Assembly: GCF_004521985.1 (NCBI RefSeq)
Contig: NZ_SBHZ01000004.1
Span: 186,001 to 250,000, forward strand
Reading direction: 5' to 3'
Length of the DNA: 64,000 nucleotides
From: Ectopseudomonas khazarica
GTDB taxonomy: Bacteria; Pseudomonadota; Gammaproteobacteria; Pseudomonadales; Pseudomonadaceae
Shown: positions 42,705 through 52,145 of the stretch, piece by piece
How positions within the stretch are numbered: the first letter of the stretch is position 1
How the letters are laid out: the number at the start of each line of letters is the position of its first letter
Notes under the pieces: generated by a model
Databases searched by the model: none
Told to the model about the DNA's origin: nothing
Seen by the model: only the letters and a program-made list of their open reading frames with translations
Position numbers and translations under genes: made by a program

Positions 42705-44264
42705 ATGAGCCACGACTGCACTGGAAACGCCCTGACCGCGGGCCTGCCCGACGCGAGCTGCACGCACCCGGCTCGCGCCGGGAGCCGGGAATGGCTGGGT
42801 CTGGCCGTGCTGGCACTGCCCACTCTGTTGCTCGGCCTCGACGCGACATTGCTGTACCTGGCGCTTCCCGCGCTGGCTGCGGACCTGGCGCCCAGCAGCA
42901 CCCAGGCGCTGTGGATCATGGACATCTACGGTTTCATGATCGCCGGCCTGCTGATCACCATGGGCACGCTGGGCGATCGCATCGGCCGCCGCAAGCTGCT
43001 GATGATCGGAGGAGCCGCGTTCGGTGGCGCTTCACTGCTGGCCGCCTGCGCCAGCAGCGCCGAGATGCTCATCTTCGCGCGAGCGGCCCTTGGCGTGGCC
43101 GGGGCGACCCTGATGCCCTCGACCCTGGCGTTGATCAGCAACATGTTCAGCGACACCCGCCAGCGTGCGCAGGCGATTGGCATATGGGCGACCATGTTCG
43201 CCCTGGGCATGGCTGTAGGCCCGCTGGTGGGTGGCGTGCTGCTGGAACATTTCGGCTGGGGCGCGGCATTCCTCCTGGCGCTCCCGGTCGTTGCACTGTT
43301 GCTCGTCTGCGCGCCGCTCCTGCTGCCGGAGTACCGCTCGCCCCACGGTGGCCGCTTCGACCTGCTCAGCGTCGCACTGTCGCTCGCGGCCATCCTGCCG
43401 AGCGTTTACGGCCTGAAGGACGTTGCCAAGCATGGCTTGCAGAGCGATGCACTGCTGTCACTGAGCGTCGGCCTGGTTTTCAGCGCGATGTTCATTCATC
43501 GACAACGGCGTCTCAGCGTTCCCTTCCTGGACTTGAGCCTGTTCGCCAATCGAGCCTTCAGCGCCGCACTGGTAGTGCTGCTGACGGGACTGGTAGCAGT
43601 CGGTGGCGCCATGCTGCTGGCGACCCAGTACCTGCAACTGGTGCTGGGCTTGTCACCACTGGCGGCAGGCATGTGGATGGCGCCGTCTGCACTGACCATG
43701 GTCGTCACAGGCATCAGCGCACCGCTGCTCGCACGCCGCATACGCCCCGGCTTCGTGGTGGCGTGCGCCCTGGCCCTGTCCGCGCTGGGGTATCTGCTGC
43801 TCGCTCAGGTGCATCATGTGCCTGGCGTCGGCCTGGTAGTGGGGGGATTCGCACTGATCTACCTCGGCCTGGGAACCATCGCGGCATTGGGTACGGAACT
43901 CGTGGTTGCCGCAGCACCAGCGGAAAAGGCCGGCGCGGCTTCGGCCATGTCCGAGATGGTGCAGGAGCTGGGTGTCGCACTGGGAGTGGCCGTCCTGGGC
44001 AGCCTCGCCACCACGCTCTACCGCGGGCGCATTCAGGAACACATTCCATCGGCCCTGCCGGAGGATGCGGCGCAGGCCATTGGCAACGGCCTGTGGATCG
44101 CACCGTCACTGATGGTGCATATCCCGGAACAGCTTCTGGAGCAGGCCAGGACCACCTTCACCTTCGGCTTGAGTGTGGCGGCCACTGCCAGCGCCCTGGC
44201 CATCCTGACACTGGCGATACTGGCTGCGCTGGCCTTGCGGCATGTCGCGTCGATAGGCGAGTGA
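42705..44264 (+). CDS. MFS drug/cation efflux transporter, DHA2 (14-TM) family
   Basis: A 519-residue integral membrane protein of the EmrB/QacA/SmvA type. Membrane segments cover most of its length. Diagnostic motifs: GLDATLLYLALPALAADL in helix 1 (motif D1-like), GTLGDRIGRRKLLMIGG (motif A) after helix 2, and GIWATMFALGMAVGPLVGG (motif C) in helix 5. AAGGAG lies before ATG 42705. SmvA-like pumps export quaternary ammonium and other cations; the substrate here is unknown. The gene lies in the same direction as phaD, 91 bases upstream of it. Confidence 0.88.
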   Translation: MSHDCTGNALTAGLPDASCTHPARAGSREWLGLAVLALPTLLLGLDATLLYLALPALAADLAPSSTQALWIMDIYGFMIAGLLITMGTLGDRIGRRKLLMIGGAAFGGASLLAACASSAEMLIFARAALGVAGATLMPSTLALISNMFSDTRQRAQAIGIWATMFALGMAVGPLVGGVLLEHFGWGAAFLLALPVVALLLVCAPLLLPEYRSPHGGRFDLLSVALSLAAILPSVYGLKDVAKHGLQSDALLSLSVGLVFSAMFIHRQRRLSVPFLDLSLFANRAFSAALVVLLTGLVAVGGAMLLATQYLQLVLGLSPLAAGMWMAPSALTMVVTGISAPLLARRIRPGFVVACALALSALGYLLLAQVHHVPGVGLVVGGFALIYLGLGTIAALGTELVVAAAPAEKAGAASAMSEMVQELGVALGVAVLGSLATTLYRGRIQEHIPSALPEDAAQAIGNGLWIAPSLMVHIPEQLLEQARTTFTFGLSVAATASALAILTLAILAALALRHVASIGE

Positions 44265-44355
44265 GCGCACTTCAGCGCTCGCCAAGTTGATCAAGGCTGG
44301 TCTCCGTCGCCACTGCCGGTTATCGTCGCCACTTCCGCGCCAGAAGAAGAGCGCC

Positions 44356-44970
44356 ATGAAAACCCGCGAGCGCATTCTGCAAACCGCCCTGGTTCTGTTC
44401 AACGAGCAGGGCGAACCCAACGTCTCCACCCTGGAGATCGCCAACGAGCTGGATATCAGCCCCGGCAATCTCTACTACCACTTCCACGGCAAGGAGCCGC
44501 TGGTGCTGGAGCTGTTCGAGCGTTTCCAGGCCGAGATGGCGCCGTTGCTCGACCCACCGGCAGATGCCCGGCTCGACGTCGAGGACTACTGGCTGTTCCT
44601 GCACCTGATCGTCGAGCGCCTGTCGCAGTACCGCTTTCTCTTTCAGGACCTGTCGAACCTGGCCGGGCGCCTGCCCAAGCTGGCACGGGGCATCCGCCAC
44701 TGGCTCAACGCACTCAAGCGCACCCTGGCGGCACTGCTGGCGCGCCTGATGGCTGATGGTCAGTTGAACAGCGGCACCCAGGCGCTGGGACAACTGGTCG
44801 AGCAGATCACTCTGACGCTGCTGTTCTCCCTCGACTACCAGCGCATCCTCGACCAGGAAGGCGAAGTGCGGCTGGTGGTGTTCCAGATCATGATGCTGGT
44901 CGCGCCACACCTGAATCAGCCCTCACGCGGCGCCGTCGAGCACCTCGCGCAACGCTACCTGGAAGCCTGA
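44356..44970 (+). CDS. phaD: TetR-family activator of PHA genes
   Basis: PhaD (204 residues) activates phaC1 and phaI transcription in P. putida, probably with an acyl-CoA ligand. The N-terminal TetR HTH is clear (TRERILQTALVLFNEQGEPNVSTLEIANEL, then SPGNLYYHFHGKEPL). The helical ligand domain includes a conserved FRFLFQDLSNLAGRLP-like segment. Its usual place is directly after phaC2, but here two other genes intervene. The open frame begins 23 codons earlier; MKTRERIL at 44356 is the family start. Confidence 0.95.
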   Translation: MKTRERILQTALVLFNEQGEPNVSTLEIANELDISPGNLYYHFHGKEPLVLELFERFQAEMAPLLDPPADARLDVEDYWLFLHLIVERLSQYRFLFQDLSNLAGRLPKLARGIRHWLNALKRTLAALLARLMADGQLNSGTQALGQLVEQITLTLLFSLDYQRILDQEGEVRLVVFQIMMLVAPHLNQPSRGAVEHLAQRYLEA

Positions 44971-45003
44971 TACGCGCTTGCGCCTTTGCGGGCGCATAAC
45001 GCA

Positions 45004-45028
45004 AACGCCCGGCACTGGGCCGGGCGTT
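45004..45028. terminator. Terminator between phaD and phaF
   Basis: AACGCCCGGC, loop ACTGG and GCCGGGCGTT make a perfect 10-bp stem between convergent genes. Short T-tracts are present on both sides only as TT, so it is moderate in strength. Confidence 0.7.
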
Positions 45029-45044
45029 CTTGATCCCGAGAAAC

Positions 45045-45893
45045 TCAGGACGGGTTGGCTGGCGTTGCCGGAGCGGCAGCCGGGGCCGGTGCAGCAGCAG
45101 GCGCGGTAGCAGCCGGTGCCGGGGCTGGTGCCGCCGGTTTCGCGGCGGCGGCCTTGGGCGCGGCTGGTTTCTTCGCTGCAGGCTTCTTCGCCGCCGCCGG
45201 CTTGGCGGCCGGTTTCGCTGCGGGTTTGGCCGCTGGCTTGGCAGCCGGTTTGGCCGCAGCTTTCGCGGCCGGCTTTGCCGCTGGCTTGGCGGCGGCCTTG
45301 GCAGGTGCCGGCTTGGCGGCTGCTGCAGGCTTGGCGGCCGGTTTCGCAGCGGGCTTGGCCGCTGGCTTGGCAGGCGCCTTGGCTGCAGGTTTGGCTGCGG
45401 CTTTCGCTGCCGGCTTGGCTGCTGGTTTCGGAGCGGCCTTGGCGGCAGGCTTGGCGACCGACTTGGCCGATACACCGGCGATCTTCTCCAGCTGCTTGGT
45501 CAGGCTGTCGACCTTGTCGTTCAACGCCTTCACTTCGTTGCGGCTGGGCACGCCCAGGCGCGAGATGGCATTGTTCAGACGCTTGTCGAACGCTTCCTCC
45601 AGCTCACCCCACTTGCCGATCGCCTTGCCCCGGACCTCGTCGACCTTGGAGCGGGCGGAGCCGACCTTGGAACCGACGCCGGCTTTCACCGCATCGACCT
45701 GCTTGTCGACTTCGCTCTTGGCCTGCTTTTCGGCCTTCTCGCCATCCTTGACCAGCGAGTCGAACAGCTTGGTGCCGTCCTTGCTGACCTTGGAATAAGC
45801 GCCCAAGCCTGCCAACCAGATCTGGCGCGAGTATTTCTCGACCTCGCCGATCCAGGAGCTGGTCTGTTTCTCGGTTTTCTTCTTAACAGCCAT
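45045..45893 (-). CDS. phaF: PHA granule-associated phasin with histone-like tail
   Basis: PhaF (282 residues) coats PHA granules and attaches them to the nucleoid. The N-terminal half (about 1-145) is the phasin domain with QIWLAGLGAYSKVSKDG and a coiled coil. The C-terminal half consists of AAKPAAK-type repeats resembling histone H1, which bind DNA without sequence preference. The repeats make this stretch very biased in composition. AAGGAG six bases before the ATG overlaps the end of phaI, 10 bases upstream. The phaIF operon faces phaC1ZC2D, as is usual. Confidence 0.97.
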   Translation of the reverse strand: MAVKKKTEKQTSSWIGEVEKYSRQIWLAGLGAYSKVSKDGTKLFDSLVKDGEKAEKQAKSEVDKQVDAVKAGVGSKVGSARSKVDEVRGKAIGKWGELEEAFDKRLNNAISRLGVPSRNEVKALNDKVDSLTKQLEKIAGVSAKSVAKPAAKAAPKPAAKPAAKAAAKPAAKAPAKPAAKPAAKPAAKPAAAAKPAPAKAAAKPAAKPAAKAAAKPAAKPAAKPAAKPAAKPAAAKKPAAKKPAAPKAAAAKPAAPAPAPAATAPAAAPAPAAAPATPANPS

Positions 45894-45903
45894 CCTGATC
45901 TCC

Positions 45904-46350
45904 TTATTTGGTACGCGCGACGTGCTCGAGCAACGCGCTCAGCTCATCCAGCTTAGCAGAGAGTGCTTCAACATCCTGCTTGGACGGAATGCCGATGCGA
46001 TTCAGCGCGGCAGCCACACGGGTGTCGAACGCCTTCTCGATCTTGTCGAGCTGAACTTCGACCTTGCCCTTGACGCTGGTGACGTTGCTGTTGACCGACT
46101 GCTTGACCGATTCGATCTGGCTGTTGGCGGCTTCTACCTGCTCGTCGACCAGTTTCTTGCCTTTGCTTTCGACGCCTTCACCGGTCTTGACCAGTTCCTT
46201 GAAGTACTCGGCCCCCTCGGCACCCGCCTTGGCATAAGCACCCAGGCCAGCGAGGTAGATCTTGCGGGCATAACCCTTCACGTCATCGAGCAGACCAGCC
46301 TTGTCTTCGACCACGGCTTCGACTTTTTTCTTCACGGCAACTTTCGACAT
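45904..46350 (-). CDS. phaI: PHA granule-associated phasin
   Basis: PhaI (148 residues) is the short phasin, homologous to the N-terminal half of PhaF: KIYLAGLGAYAKAGAEGAEYFKELVKTGE matches the PhaF segment. It is amphipathic and coats granules. ATG 46350 gives MSKVAVKKKVEAV and has GAGGTG upstream; four extra codons are open. It is the first gene of phaIF and a known PhaD target in P. putida, though I found no clear promoter in the 210-base upstream gap. Confidence 0.96.
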   Translation of the reverse strand: MSKVAVKKKVEAVVEDKAGLLDDVKGYARKIYLAGLGAYAKAGAEGAEYFKELVKTGEGVESKGKKLVDEQVEAANSQIESVKQSVNSNVTSVKGKVEVQLDKIEKAFDTRVAAALNRIGIPSKQDVEALSAKLDELSALLEHVARTK

Positions 46351-46482
46351 GGTGCACCTCACGCGCTTTGACAGTTAGCGGAAACGCCCACGGAATGCAG
46401 GCTTGGGTACACCCTAAGGAGAAAAATTAGAAATCGCATACTAGGAGCAGCTGCAGCGGGTCGGAAGGAGCACGCGTCACCG

Positions 46483-46520
46483 ATCCACCGGCCTGGTGGA
46501 TGGAAACAGCGCCATCCACC
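46483..46520. repeat. Double hairpin repeat upstream of phaI
   Basis: ATCCACC-GGCCT-GGTGGAT (46483-46501) is followed by GTGGATGG-N8-CCATCCAC (46497-46520); the two share the GTGGAT arm and so can fold alternatively. This resembles dispersed GGTGGAT-type intergenic repeats of Pseudomonas. Confidence 0.65.
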
Positions 46521-46560
46521 CTACGCACTGACGTGAAGCTCGTGGCTTGCAGTTACTTTC

Positions 46561-46836
46561 TCAGGCCAGGGATTTGTCCAGCACCTGCTCGATCTCGCGC
46601 TGGATCATGCTGCCCATGGGCGAGAGCAGCAGGCCGAGCTTGAGCTCCACGCGCACGGTGTCTTCACCGACCGCGATGCTGCCGTCGGCACCGCTGCGCT
46701 TGAACTCCAGGGTGTCGCCGTTCCAGCGGTAGCGCACGTCGTACTCGCTGGCCAGGCGTTCGGCCAGGCGCTCGGCTTTTTCGCGGGCCCCCTCACGACC
46801 GAGAGAATGGGATCGTTCGACACGAATGCGGGACAT
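46561..46836 (-). CDS. Polyhydroxyalkanoic acid system family protein
   Basis: A 91-residue protein of the PHA-system family (PHA_gran_rgn type). It begins [22 protein letters not shown], the family signature, followed by [19 protein letters not shown]. The fold resembles a small START-like or phage-tail-like alpha/beta domain. Its role in PHA metabolism is inferred from family linkage. AAGGAG five bases before ATG 46836 sets the start; the frame is open 14 codons further. It runs in the same direction as phaIF. Confidence 0.85.
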   Translation of the reverse strand: MSRIRVERSHSLGREGAREKAERLAERLASEYDVRYRWNGDTLEFKRSGADGSIAVGEDTVRVELKLGLLLSPMGSMIQREIEQVLDKSLA

Positions 46837-46925
46837 GACAACTCCTTGAACTGGCAGCGCGCCGCAAGGCTGCGGCATGAGGTCGCGTCACTCTACCAGC
46901 CCACCGCACGGTGGGGCACCCAGGC

Positions 46926-46954
46926 AAGACAAAGACCGCACGCAGCTTTAGAAT
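46926..46954 (+). promoter_or_regulatory. Possible ubiE promoter
   Basis: AAGACA (46926-46931), 17 bases, then TAGAAT (46949-46954), about 30 bases before ubiE. A CCCACC-GCAC-GGTGGG hairpin (46900-46915) lies just upstream. Confidence 0.4.
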
Positions 46955-46983
46955 GGTGCGGTTTTCTACCCGGTGAGAGCGAC

Positions 46984-47754
46984 ATGAGCGATCCACGCAA
47001 GGCCCAGGAGCAGGAACCCACCACCCACTTCGGTTTCCAGGACGTGCCGGAAAGCCAGAAGGCGGACAAGGTGGCCGAAGTCTTCCACTCGGTGGCGGCC
47101 AAGTACGACCTGATGAACGACGTGCTGTCCGGCGGCCTGCATCGCCTGTGGAAGCGCTTCACCATCGAGCTGTCCGGTGTGCGCCCGGGCAACCGCGTGC
47201 TGGATATCGCAGGCGGCACCGGTGACCTGACCCGCAAGTTCTCCAGCATCGTCGGGCCGACCGGCGAAGTGGTCCTGGCCGACATCAACGACTCCATGCT
47301 CAAGGTCGGTCGCGACCGCCTGCTGGACAAGGGCGTGGCCGGCAACGTGCAGTTCGTTCAGGCCGATGCCGAGAAGCTGCCGTTCCCCGACAACCACTTC
47401 GATGTGGTCACCATCGCCTTCGGCCTGCGCAACGTCACCCACAAGGACGAGGCCCTGCGCTCCATGCTGCGCGTGCTCAAGCCCGGCGGCCGCCTGCTGG
47501 TGCTGGAGTTCTCCAAGCCCGGCAACCCGCTGTTGGCCAAGGCCTATGACACCTACTCGTTCAGCTTCATGCCGCTGGCCGGCAAGCTGATCACCAACGA
47601 TGCCGACAGCTACCGCTACCTCGCCGAGTCGATCCGCATGCACCCGGATCAGGAAACCCTCAAGGCGATGATGGTCGACGCCGGTTTCGAACGCGTCACC
47701 TACCACAACATGACCGGCGGCATCGTCGCCCTGCATCGCGGCATCAAGCCCTGA
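46984..47754 (+). CDS. ubiE: Ubiquinone/menaquinone C-methyltransferase
   Basis: UbiE (256 residues) methylates the quinone ring in ubiquinone synthesis using SAM. It shows [26 protein letters not shown], the first UbiE signature, SAM motif [15 protein letters not shown], and [26 protein letters not shown] 46984 gives [10 protein letters not shown]; the frame is open upstream without support. The stop overlaps the ubiJ start (TGATG). Confidence 0.97.
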   Translation: MSDPRKAQEQEPTTHFGFQDVPESQKADKVAEVFHSVAAKYDLMNDVLSGGLHRLWKRFTIELSGVRPGNRVLDIAGGTGDLTRKFSSIVGPTGEVVLADINDSMLKVGRDRLLDKGVAGNVQFVQADAEKLPFPDNHFDVVTIAFGLRNVTHKDEALRSMLRVLKPGGRLLVLEFSKPGNPLLAKAYDTYSFSFMPLAGKLITNDADSYRYLAESIRMHPDQETLKAMMVDAGFERVTYHNMTGGIVALHRGIKP

Positions 47755-48371
47755 TGCTGATAACCGGCTTGCTGGCCAGCGTCGAAGCCGGCCTCAATCG
47801 TGTTCTGCGCCTCGACGGCACGGCCTTGCCGCGCCTGCAGGCGCTCAGCGGCAAGGTCATCGCCGTGCAGTGCCAGAGCCCGACGCTGGAGCTGTTCATC
47901 CTGCCCAGCGGCGACGGCCTGCGACTGGCCGCGCAGTGGCACGCCCCGGCCGATTGCACCCTCACCGCGCCGGCCGCCAGCCTGGCGCGTCTGGCCCTGA
48001 GCCGCGACAAGACCGCCGTGCTGCATCGCCCGGACGTGTCCCTCGACGGCGACAGCGCTGCGCTGCTGCAACTGGCCGAGATTCTCCAGGACCTGGAGCT
48101 GGACTGGGAATACGAAGTCTCGCGCTGGCTCGGCCCGGTGGCCACCACCCTGCTCGCCAGCCACCTGCGCAGCCGGGTGAGCCTGGCCAGCAACGGCACC
48201 GCCAGCCTCAGGCAGGACCTGGCCGACTACCTGGCCGAAGAATCACGCACCCTGGTCGGACAGCGCGAAGCCGATGTGCGCTTCGCCGAACTGGACCGAC
48301 TGAAACTCGCCCTCGACCGCCTGGAAGCACGCATCGAGCGCCTCACTTCTGCCCATAAGCCCGACGCATGA
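47754..48371 (+). CDS. ubiJ: Ubiquinone biosynthesis accessory factor (SCP2-domain)
   Basis: UbiJ (205 residues) has an N-terminal SCP2-like lipid-binding domain and a C-terminal coiled coil. It is thought to present the hydrophobic quinone intermediate to the Ubi enzyme complex. The C-terminus contains [24 protein letters not shown], a heptad-patterned helix. Position between ubiE and ubiB with overlaps on both sides is diagnostic, since SCP2 sequence conservation is low. Confidence 0.9.
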   Translation: MLITGLLASVEAGLNRVLRLDGTALPRLQALSGKVIAVQCQSPTLELFILPSGDGLRLAAQWHAPADCTLTAPAASLARLALSRDKTAVLHRPDVSLDGDSAALLQLAEILQDLELDWEYEVSRWLGPVATTLLASHLRSRVSLASNGTASLRQDLADYLAEESRTLVGQREADVRFAELDRLKLALDRLEARIERLTSAHKPDA

Positions 48372-49951
48372 AGCTGCTTGCCGTTCGCCGCCTGTTCCGT
48401 ATCCAGCGTGTCGTCGTCCGCTACCAGCTGGACGAGATGCTCCTCGAGTTGCCGTTGCCCATCTGGCTGCGCGCACTGTCCTGGCTGCTGCCCTGGCGCT
48501 GGCTGCCACGCAAGCCACTGGACCTGTCACGCGGCGCGCGCCTGCGCCTGGCGCTGGAAGACCTGGGGCCGATCTTCATCAAGTTCGGCCAGTTGCTGTC
48601 CACCCGCCGCGACCTGCTGCCGCCGGACATCGCCGATGAGCTGGCACGCCTGCAGGATCAGGTCCCACCCTTCCCCGAGGATCAGGCCATCGCCCTGATC
48701 GAGCGCCAGCTCGGCGCCCCGGTGAACGAAGTGTTCGCCCGCTTCGACAGCCAGCCGCTGGCCTCGGCCTCGGTGGCCCAGGTGCACGCTGCACAGCTGA
48801 AAAGCGGCGAGGAAGTGGTGGTCAAGGTCGTGCGCCCCGGCCTCAAGCCGATCATCCGCCAAGACCTGGCCTGGCTGTTCCTCATCGCCCGCATCGCCGA
48901 AAAGGCTTCGGCCGATGCCCGTCGCCTGCGCCCGGTCGAGGTGGTCAGCGACTACGAGAAGACCATCTTCGACGAGCTCGACCTGCTGCGCGAGGCCGCC
49001 AACGCCAGCCAGCTGCGGCGCAACTTCGAAGGCTCGCCGCTGCTCTACGTGCCACAGGTGTACTGGGACCTGTGCCGCCACCAGGTGCTGGTGATGGAGC
49101 GCATCTACGGCATCCCGGTCACCGACCTGGCGACCCTGGCCGACCAGCGTACCGACATGAAGCTGCTGGCCGAGCGTGGTGTGGAGATCTTCTTCACCCA
49201 GGTGTTCCGCGACAGCTTCTTCCACGCCGACATGCACCCCGGCAACATCTTCGTCAGCACGCGCACGCCGTGGAGCCCGCAGTACATCGCCATCGACTGC
49301 GGCATCATCGGCAGCCTCACCGACGAAGACCAGGACTACCTGGCGCGCAACCTGATCGCCTTCTTCAAGCGCGACTACCGCAAGGTCGCGCAGCTGCACA
49401 TCGACTCGGGCTGGGTGCCCGCCGACACCAAGGTCAACGAATTCGAAGCGGCGATCCGCACCGTCTGCGAGCCGATCTTCGAGAAACCGTTGAAGGACAT
49501 CTCCTTCGGCCAGCTGCTGCTGCGCCTGTTCCAGACCGCGCGGCGCTTCAACATGGAAGTGCAGCCGCAGCTCGTTCTCCTGCAGAAGACCCTGCTCAAC
49601 ATCGAAGGCCTGGGCCGCCAGCTGTACCCCGACCTCGACCTGTGGAGCACCGCACAGCCGTTCCTCGAGCGCTGGATGCGCGAGCGTGTCAGCCCGCTGC
49701 ATCTGTTGCGCAACCTGCAGCAGCAGGCCGAGCAGGTACCGCACCTGTCGCAGATCGCCCGCGACACGCTGGAGCGCCTGCAGCAACCGCAACAGGCGGA
49801 GCAGCCCCGCAGCGGCGACCACTGGCCGCTGCGTCTGCTGGGCGCTGCCCTGATCGGTGCCGGCGCCATGCAGGGGCTGGCGCCACTGCTGGCTACCTGG
49901 CCAGCCTGGCTGATGGTCGGTGGCGGGCTGTATCTGGTGTTGCGCCGATAG
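48368..49951 (+). CDS. ubiB: Ubiquinone biosynthesis kinase-like protein
   Basis: UbiB (527 residues) is an atypical protein-kinase-like ATPase of the ADCK/ABC1 family needed for ubiquinone synthesis. It has the KxGQ-type segment [11 protein letters not shown], the Ala-rich nucleotide loop [11 protein letters not shown], catalytic-loop HADMHPGNI and DCG in place of DFG. Two C-terminal membrane helices (about 475-525) anchor it in the inner membrane. It overlaps the ubiJ stop by four bases (ATGA). Confidence 0.96.
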   Translation: MKLLAVRRLFRIQRVVVRYQLDEMLLELPLPIWLRALSWLLPWRWLPRKPLDLSRGARLRLALEDLGPIFIKFGQLLSTRRDLLPPDIADELARLQDQVPPFPEDQAIALIERQLGAPVNEVFARFDSQPLASASVAQVHAAQLKSGEEVVVKVVRPGLKPIIRQDLAWLFLIARIAEKASADARRLRPVEVVSDYEKTIFDELDLLREAANASQLRRNFEGSPLLYVPQVYWDLCRHQVLVMERIYGIPVTDLATLADQRTDMKLLAERGVEIFFTQVFRDSFFHADMHPGNIFVSTRTPWSPQYIAIDCGIIGSLTDEDQDYLARNLIAFFKRDYRKVAQLHIDSGWVPADTKVNEFEAAIRTVCEPIFEKPLKDISFGQLLLRLFQTARRFNMEVQPQLVLLQKTLLNIEGLGRQLYPDLDLWSTAQPFLERWMRERVSPLHLLRNLQQQAEQVPHLSQIARDTLERLQQPQQAEQPRSGDHWPLRLLGAALIGAGAMQGLAPLLATWPAWLMVGGGLYLVLRR

Positions 49952-50021
49952 CCAGTTGGCCGTCGCACTGGCACACTTGGCGAATTCACGGGCCGCGAGG
50001 CCCGGCAGACTTGGAACACCG

Positions 50022-50420
50022 ATGAACGATTGGCTCGACGAAATCCACTGGAACGAAGACGGCCTGGTGCCGGCCATCGCCCAGGATCACAAGACCGGCC
50101 GTATCCTGATGATGGCCTGGATGAACCGCGAATCCCTCGCCCTCACCGTCAGCGAGCAGCGCGCCATCTACTGGTCACGCTCGCGTGGCAAGCTGTGGCG
50201 CAAGGGCGAAGAATCCGGGCACGTGCAGAAGCTGCATGAGCTGCGCCTCGACTGCGACGCCGACGTCATCGTGCTGATGGTCGAGCAGCTGGGCGGCATC
50301 GCCTGCCACACCGGGCGCGAGAGCTGCTTCTATCGCGTCTATGAGAATGGCGGCTGGAAGACCGTCGACGCCGTGCTGAAAGACCCGCACGCCATCTATG
50401 CAGGACACAGCCATGAGTGA
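50022..50420 (+). CDS. hisI: Phosphoribosyl-AMP cyclohydrolase
   Basis: HisI (132 residues) opens the adenine ring of phosphoribosyl-AMP in histidine synthesis. The metal-binding residues are visible in [10 protein letters not shown] and [11 protein letters not shown], and MAWMNRESL and [17 protein letters not shown] are characteristic. The monofunctional HisI and HisE arrangement is typical of Pseudomonas. ATG 50022 gives [11 protein letters not shown] small hairpin CGGGCC-GCGA-GGCCCG (49989-50004) stands just upstream. It overlaps hisE by eight bases. Confidence 0.97.
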   Translation: MNDWLDEIHWNEDGLVPAIAQDHKTGRILMMAWMNRESLALTVSEQRAIYWSRSRGKLWRKGEESGHVQKLHELRLDCDADVIVLMVEQLGGIACHTGRESCFYRVYENGGWKTVDAVLKDPHAIYAGHSHE

Positions 50421-50745
50421 CACCCTGACCCGCCTGGCCGAAGTACTGGAAGCGCGCAAGGGCGCAGCCCCCGACAGCTCCTACGTCGCCAGCCTCTATC
50501 ACAAGGGCCTGAACAAGATTCTGGAAAAGGTCGGCGAGGAGTCGGTGGAAACCATCCTCGCCGCCAAGGACGCCGCTGCCAGCGGCGACTGCAAGGACCT
50601 CATCTACGAAACCGCCGATCTGTGGTTCCACAGCCTGGTCATGCTCGCCGCCCTCGGGCAGCATCCGCAGGCCGTGCTGGACGAACTCGACCGCCGTTTC
50701 GGCCTGTCCGGGCATGCGGAAAAAGCCGCACGCTCGCCACAATGA
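50413..50745 (+). CDS. hisE: Phosphoribosyl-ATP pyrophosphatase
   Basis: HisE (110 residues) removes pyrophosphate from phosphoribosyl-ATP, the step before HisI. It is an all-alpha MazG-like protein with [15 protein letters not shown] and [17 protein letters not shown], where the acidic residues bind magnesium. It overlaps hisI by eight bases and is followed by tatA after 30 bases, so hisIE-tatABC may be one transcript. Confidence 0.96.
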   Translation: MSDTLTRLAEVLEARKGAAPDSSYVASLYHKGLNKILEKVGEESVETILAAKDAAASGDCKDLIYETADLWFHSLVMLAALGQHPQAVLDELDRRFGLSGHAEKAARSPQ

Positions 50746-50775
50746 CCTGACAACTACTACAACGGAGAACACATC

Positions 50776-51009
50776 ATGGGATTCGGTGGTATCAGCATCT
50801 GGCAACTCCTGATCGTCCTGCTCATCGTCGTCATGCTGTTCGGCACCAAGCGCCTGAAGAATCTCGGCTCCGACCTCGGTGACGCGATCAAGGGCTTCCG
50901 CAAATCGATGGACAACAGCGACGCCGACAAGCCGGCCGTGGAAGACGGCAAGGGGCAGACCATCGACGCCCAGGCACGCAAGGTCGAAGAGCCAGCGAAG
51001 AAAGACTGA
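50776..51009 (+). CDS. tatA: Sec-independent protein translocase subunit A
   Basis: TatA (77 residues) oligomerises to form the passage for folded Tat substrates. One N-terminal membrane helix (about 5-21, [18 protein letters not shown]) is followed by the [20 protein letters not shown] amphipathic helix and a charged tail. GGAG precedes the ATG. The Tat system would export CynA, whose twin-arginine signal is encoded in this window. Confidence 0.96.
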   Translation: MGFGGISIWQLLIVLLIVVMLFGTKRLKNLGSDLGDAIKGFRKSMDNSDADKPAVEDGKGQTIDAQARKVEEPAKKD

Positions 51010-51012
51010 GCC

Positions 51013-51354
51013 ATGTTCGACATTGGCTTCACCGAACTGCTGCTGGTCGGCCTGGTCGCCCTGGTCGTGCTCGGTCCCGAGCGCCTGCCTGGGGCCGTGC
51101 GCACGGCCGGCCTGTGGATCGGCCGAATCAAGCGCAGCTTCAACTCGATCAAGGCCGAGGTCGAGCGCGAGATCGGCGCCGACGAGATCCGCCGCCAACT
51201 GCACAACGAGCGGATTCTCGAGCTCGAGCGTGAGATGAAGGCGATGAAGCAGGACATCCTCGGTACGGGCACAGGCCAGCCTGCCACAGAGCAACGTGCA
51301 GAACCGAGCAGCGACGCTGCTCCGAGCGTTCAGGACAAGAATCCCCAACCATGA
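51013..51354 (+). CDS. tatB: Sec-independent protein translocase subunit B
   Basis: TatB (113 residues) with TatC forms the receptor for twin-arginine signals. It has the [26 protein letters not shown]-terminus followed by a long amphipathic helix and a charged C-terminal tail. The tail is short compared with many TatB proteins (about 140-170 residues), but the essential N-terminal part is intact. It starts three bases after tatA and overlaps tatC by four. Confidence 0.95.
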   Translation: MFDIGFTELLLVGLVALVVLGPERLPGAVRTAGLWIGRIKRSFNSIKAEVEREIGADEIRRQLHNERILELEREMKAMKQDILGTGTGQPATEQRAEPSSDAAPSVQDKNPQP

Positions 51355-52145
51355 GCAGAAAGCCGGAAGAAGATCAGGAAATGCCCCTGGTCTCGCACCT
51401 GACCGAACTGCGCACGCGTCTGCTGCGCTGCGTGGTGATCATCCTGTTGATCTTCGCCGGCCTGTTCTACTTCGCCCAGGACATCTACGCGCTGGTGGCG
51501 GCGCCACTGCGCGCCTACCTGCCGGCCGGGGCGACGATGATCGCCACCGGCGTCGCCTCGCCCTTCCTCACGCCCTTCAAGCTGACCCTGATGTGCGCGC
51601 TGTTCCTCGGCATGCCGGTGATCCTGCACCAGGCCTGGGGCTTCATCGCGCCGGGGCTGTACACCCACGAGCGGCGCATCGCGGTGCCGCTGCTGATCTC
51701 GAGCATCTTCCTGTTCTACGCTGGGATGGCCTTCGCCTACTTTGTGGTGTTCCCGATCATGTTCGGCTTCTTCGCCAGCGTGACCCCGGAAGGCGTGGCG
51801 ATGATGACCGACATCGGTCAGTACCTGGACTTCGTCCTCACCCTGTTCTTCGCCTTTGGCGTGGCCTTCGAGATCCCCATCGCCACCTTCCTGGTGATCT
51901 GGGTCGGCCTGGTGGACGTCGCCACCCTGCGCAAGAGCCGCCCCTACGTGGTGGTCGGCTGCTTCGTGATCGGCATGGTGCTGACGCCTCCTGACGTCTT
52001 CTCGCAGACGCTGCTGGCCTTGCCCATGTGGCTGCTGTTCGAGAGCGGCCTGCTGGCCGGCGCACTGGTCCGTCGCAAGCGCGACGACGAGCAGAGCGAC
52101 GAACAAGCCGAGCCGGAAGACCAGCCCCCCGCGCCACAACCGTGA
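51351..52145 (+). CDS. tatC: Sec-independent protein translocase subunit C
   Basis: TatC (264 residues) is the polytopic core of the Tat receptor with six membrane helices. The N-terminal [12 protein letters not shown] segment, which contacts the twin-arginine motif through its Glu, and the conserved [10 protein letters not shown] and [14 protein letters not shown] regions are visible. The C-terminal tail is charged and Pro-rich. Its stop codon overlaps the rsmE GTG start by four bases. Confidence 0.97.
   Translation: MSRKPEEDQEMPLVSHLTELRTRLLRCVVIILLIFAGLFYFAQDIYALVAAPLRAYLPAGATMIATGVASPFLTPFKLTLMCALFLGMPVILHQAWGFIAPGLYTHERRIAVPLLISSIFLFYAGMAFAYFVVFPIMFGFFASVTPEGVAMMTDIGQYLDFVLTLFFAFGVAFEIPIATFLVIWVGLVDVATLRKSRPYVVVGCFVIGMVLTPPDVFSQTLLALPMWLLFESGLLAGALVRRKRDDEQSDEQAEPEDQPPAPQP

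Noticed and set aside
44263..44280. GAGCGC / GCGCTC hairpin after the MFS gene as a terminator
   Set aside because: Only six pairs, overlapping the stop codon, with no T-run; insufficient to claim termination before phaD.
45030..45956. A Gly/Arg/Leu-rich frame antisense to phaF
   Set aside because: It is the reverse complement of the AAKPAAK repeat region; low complexity only.
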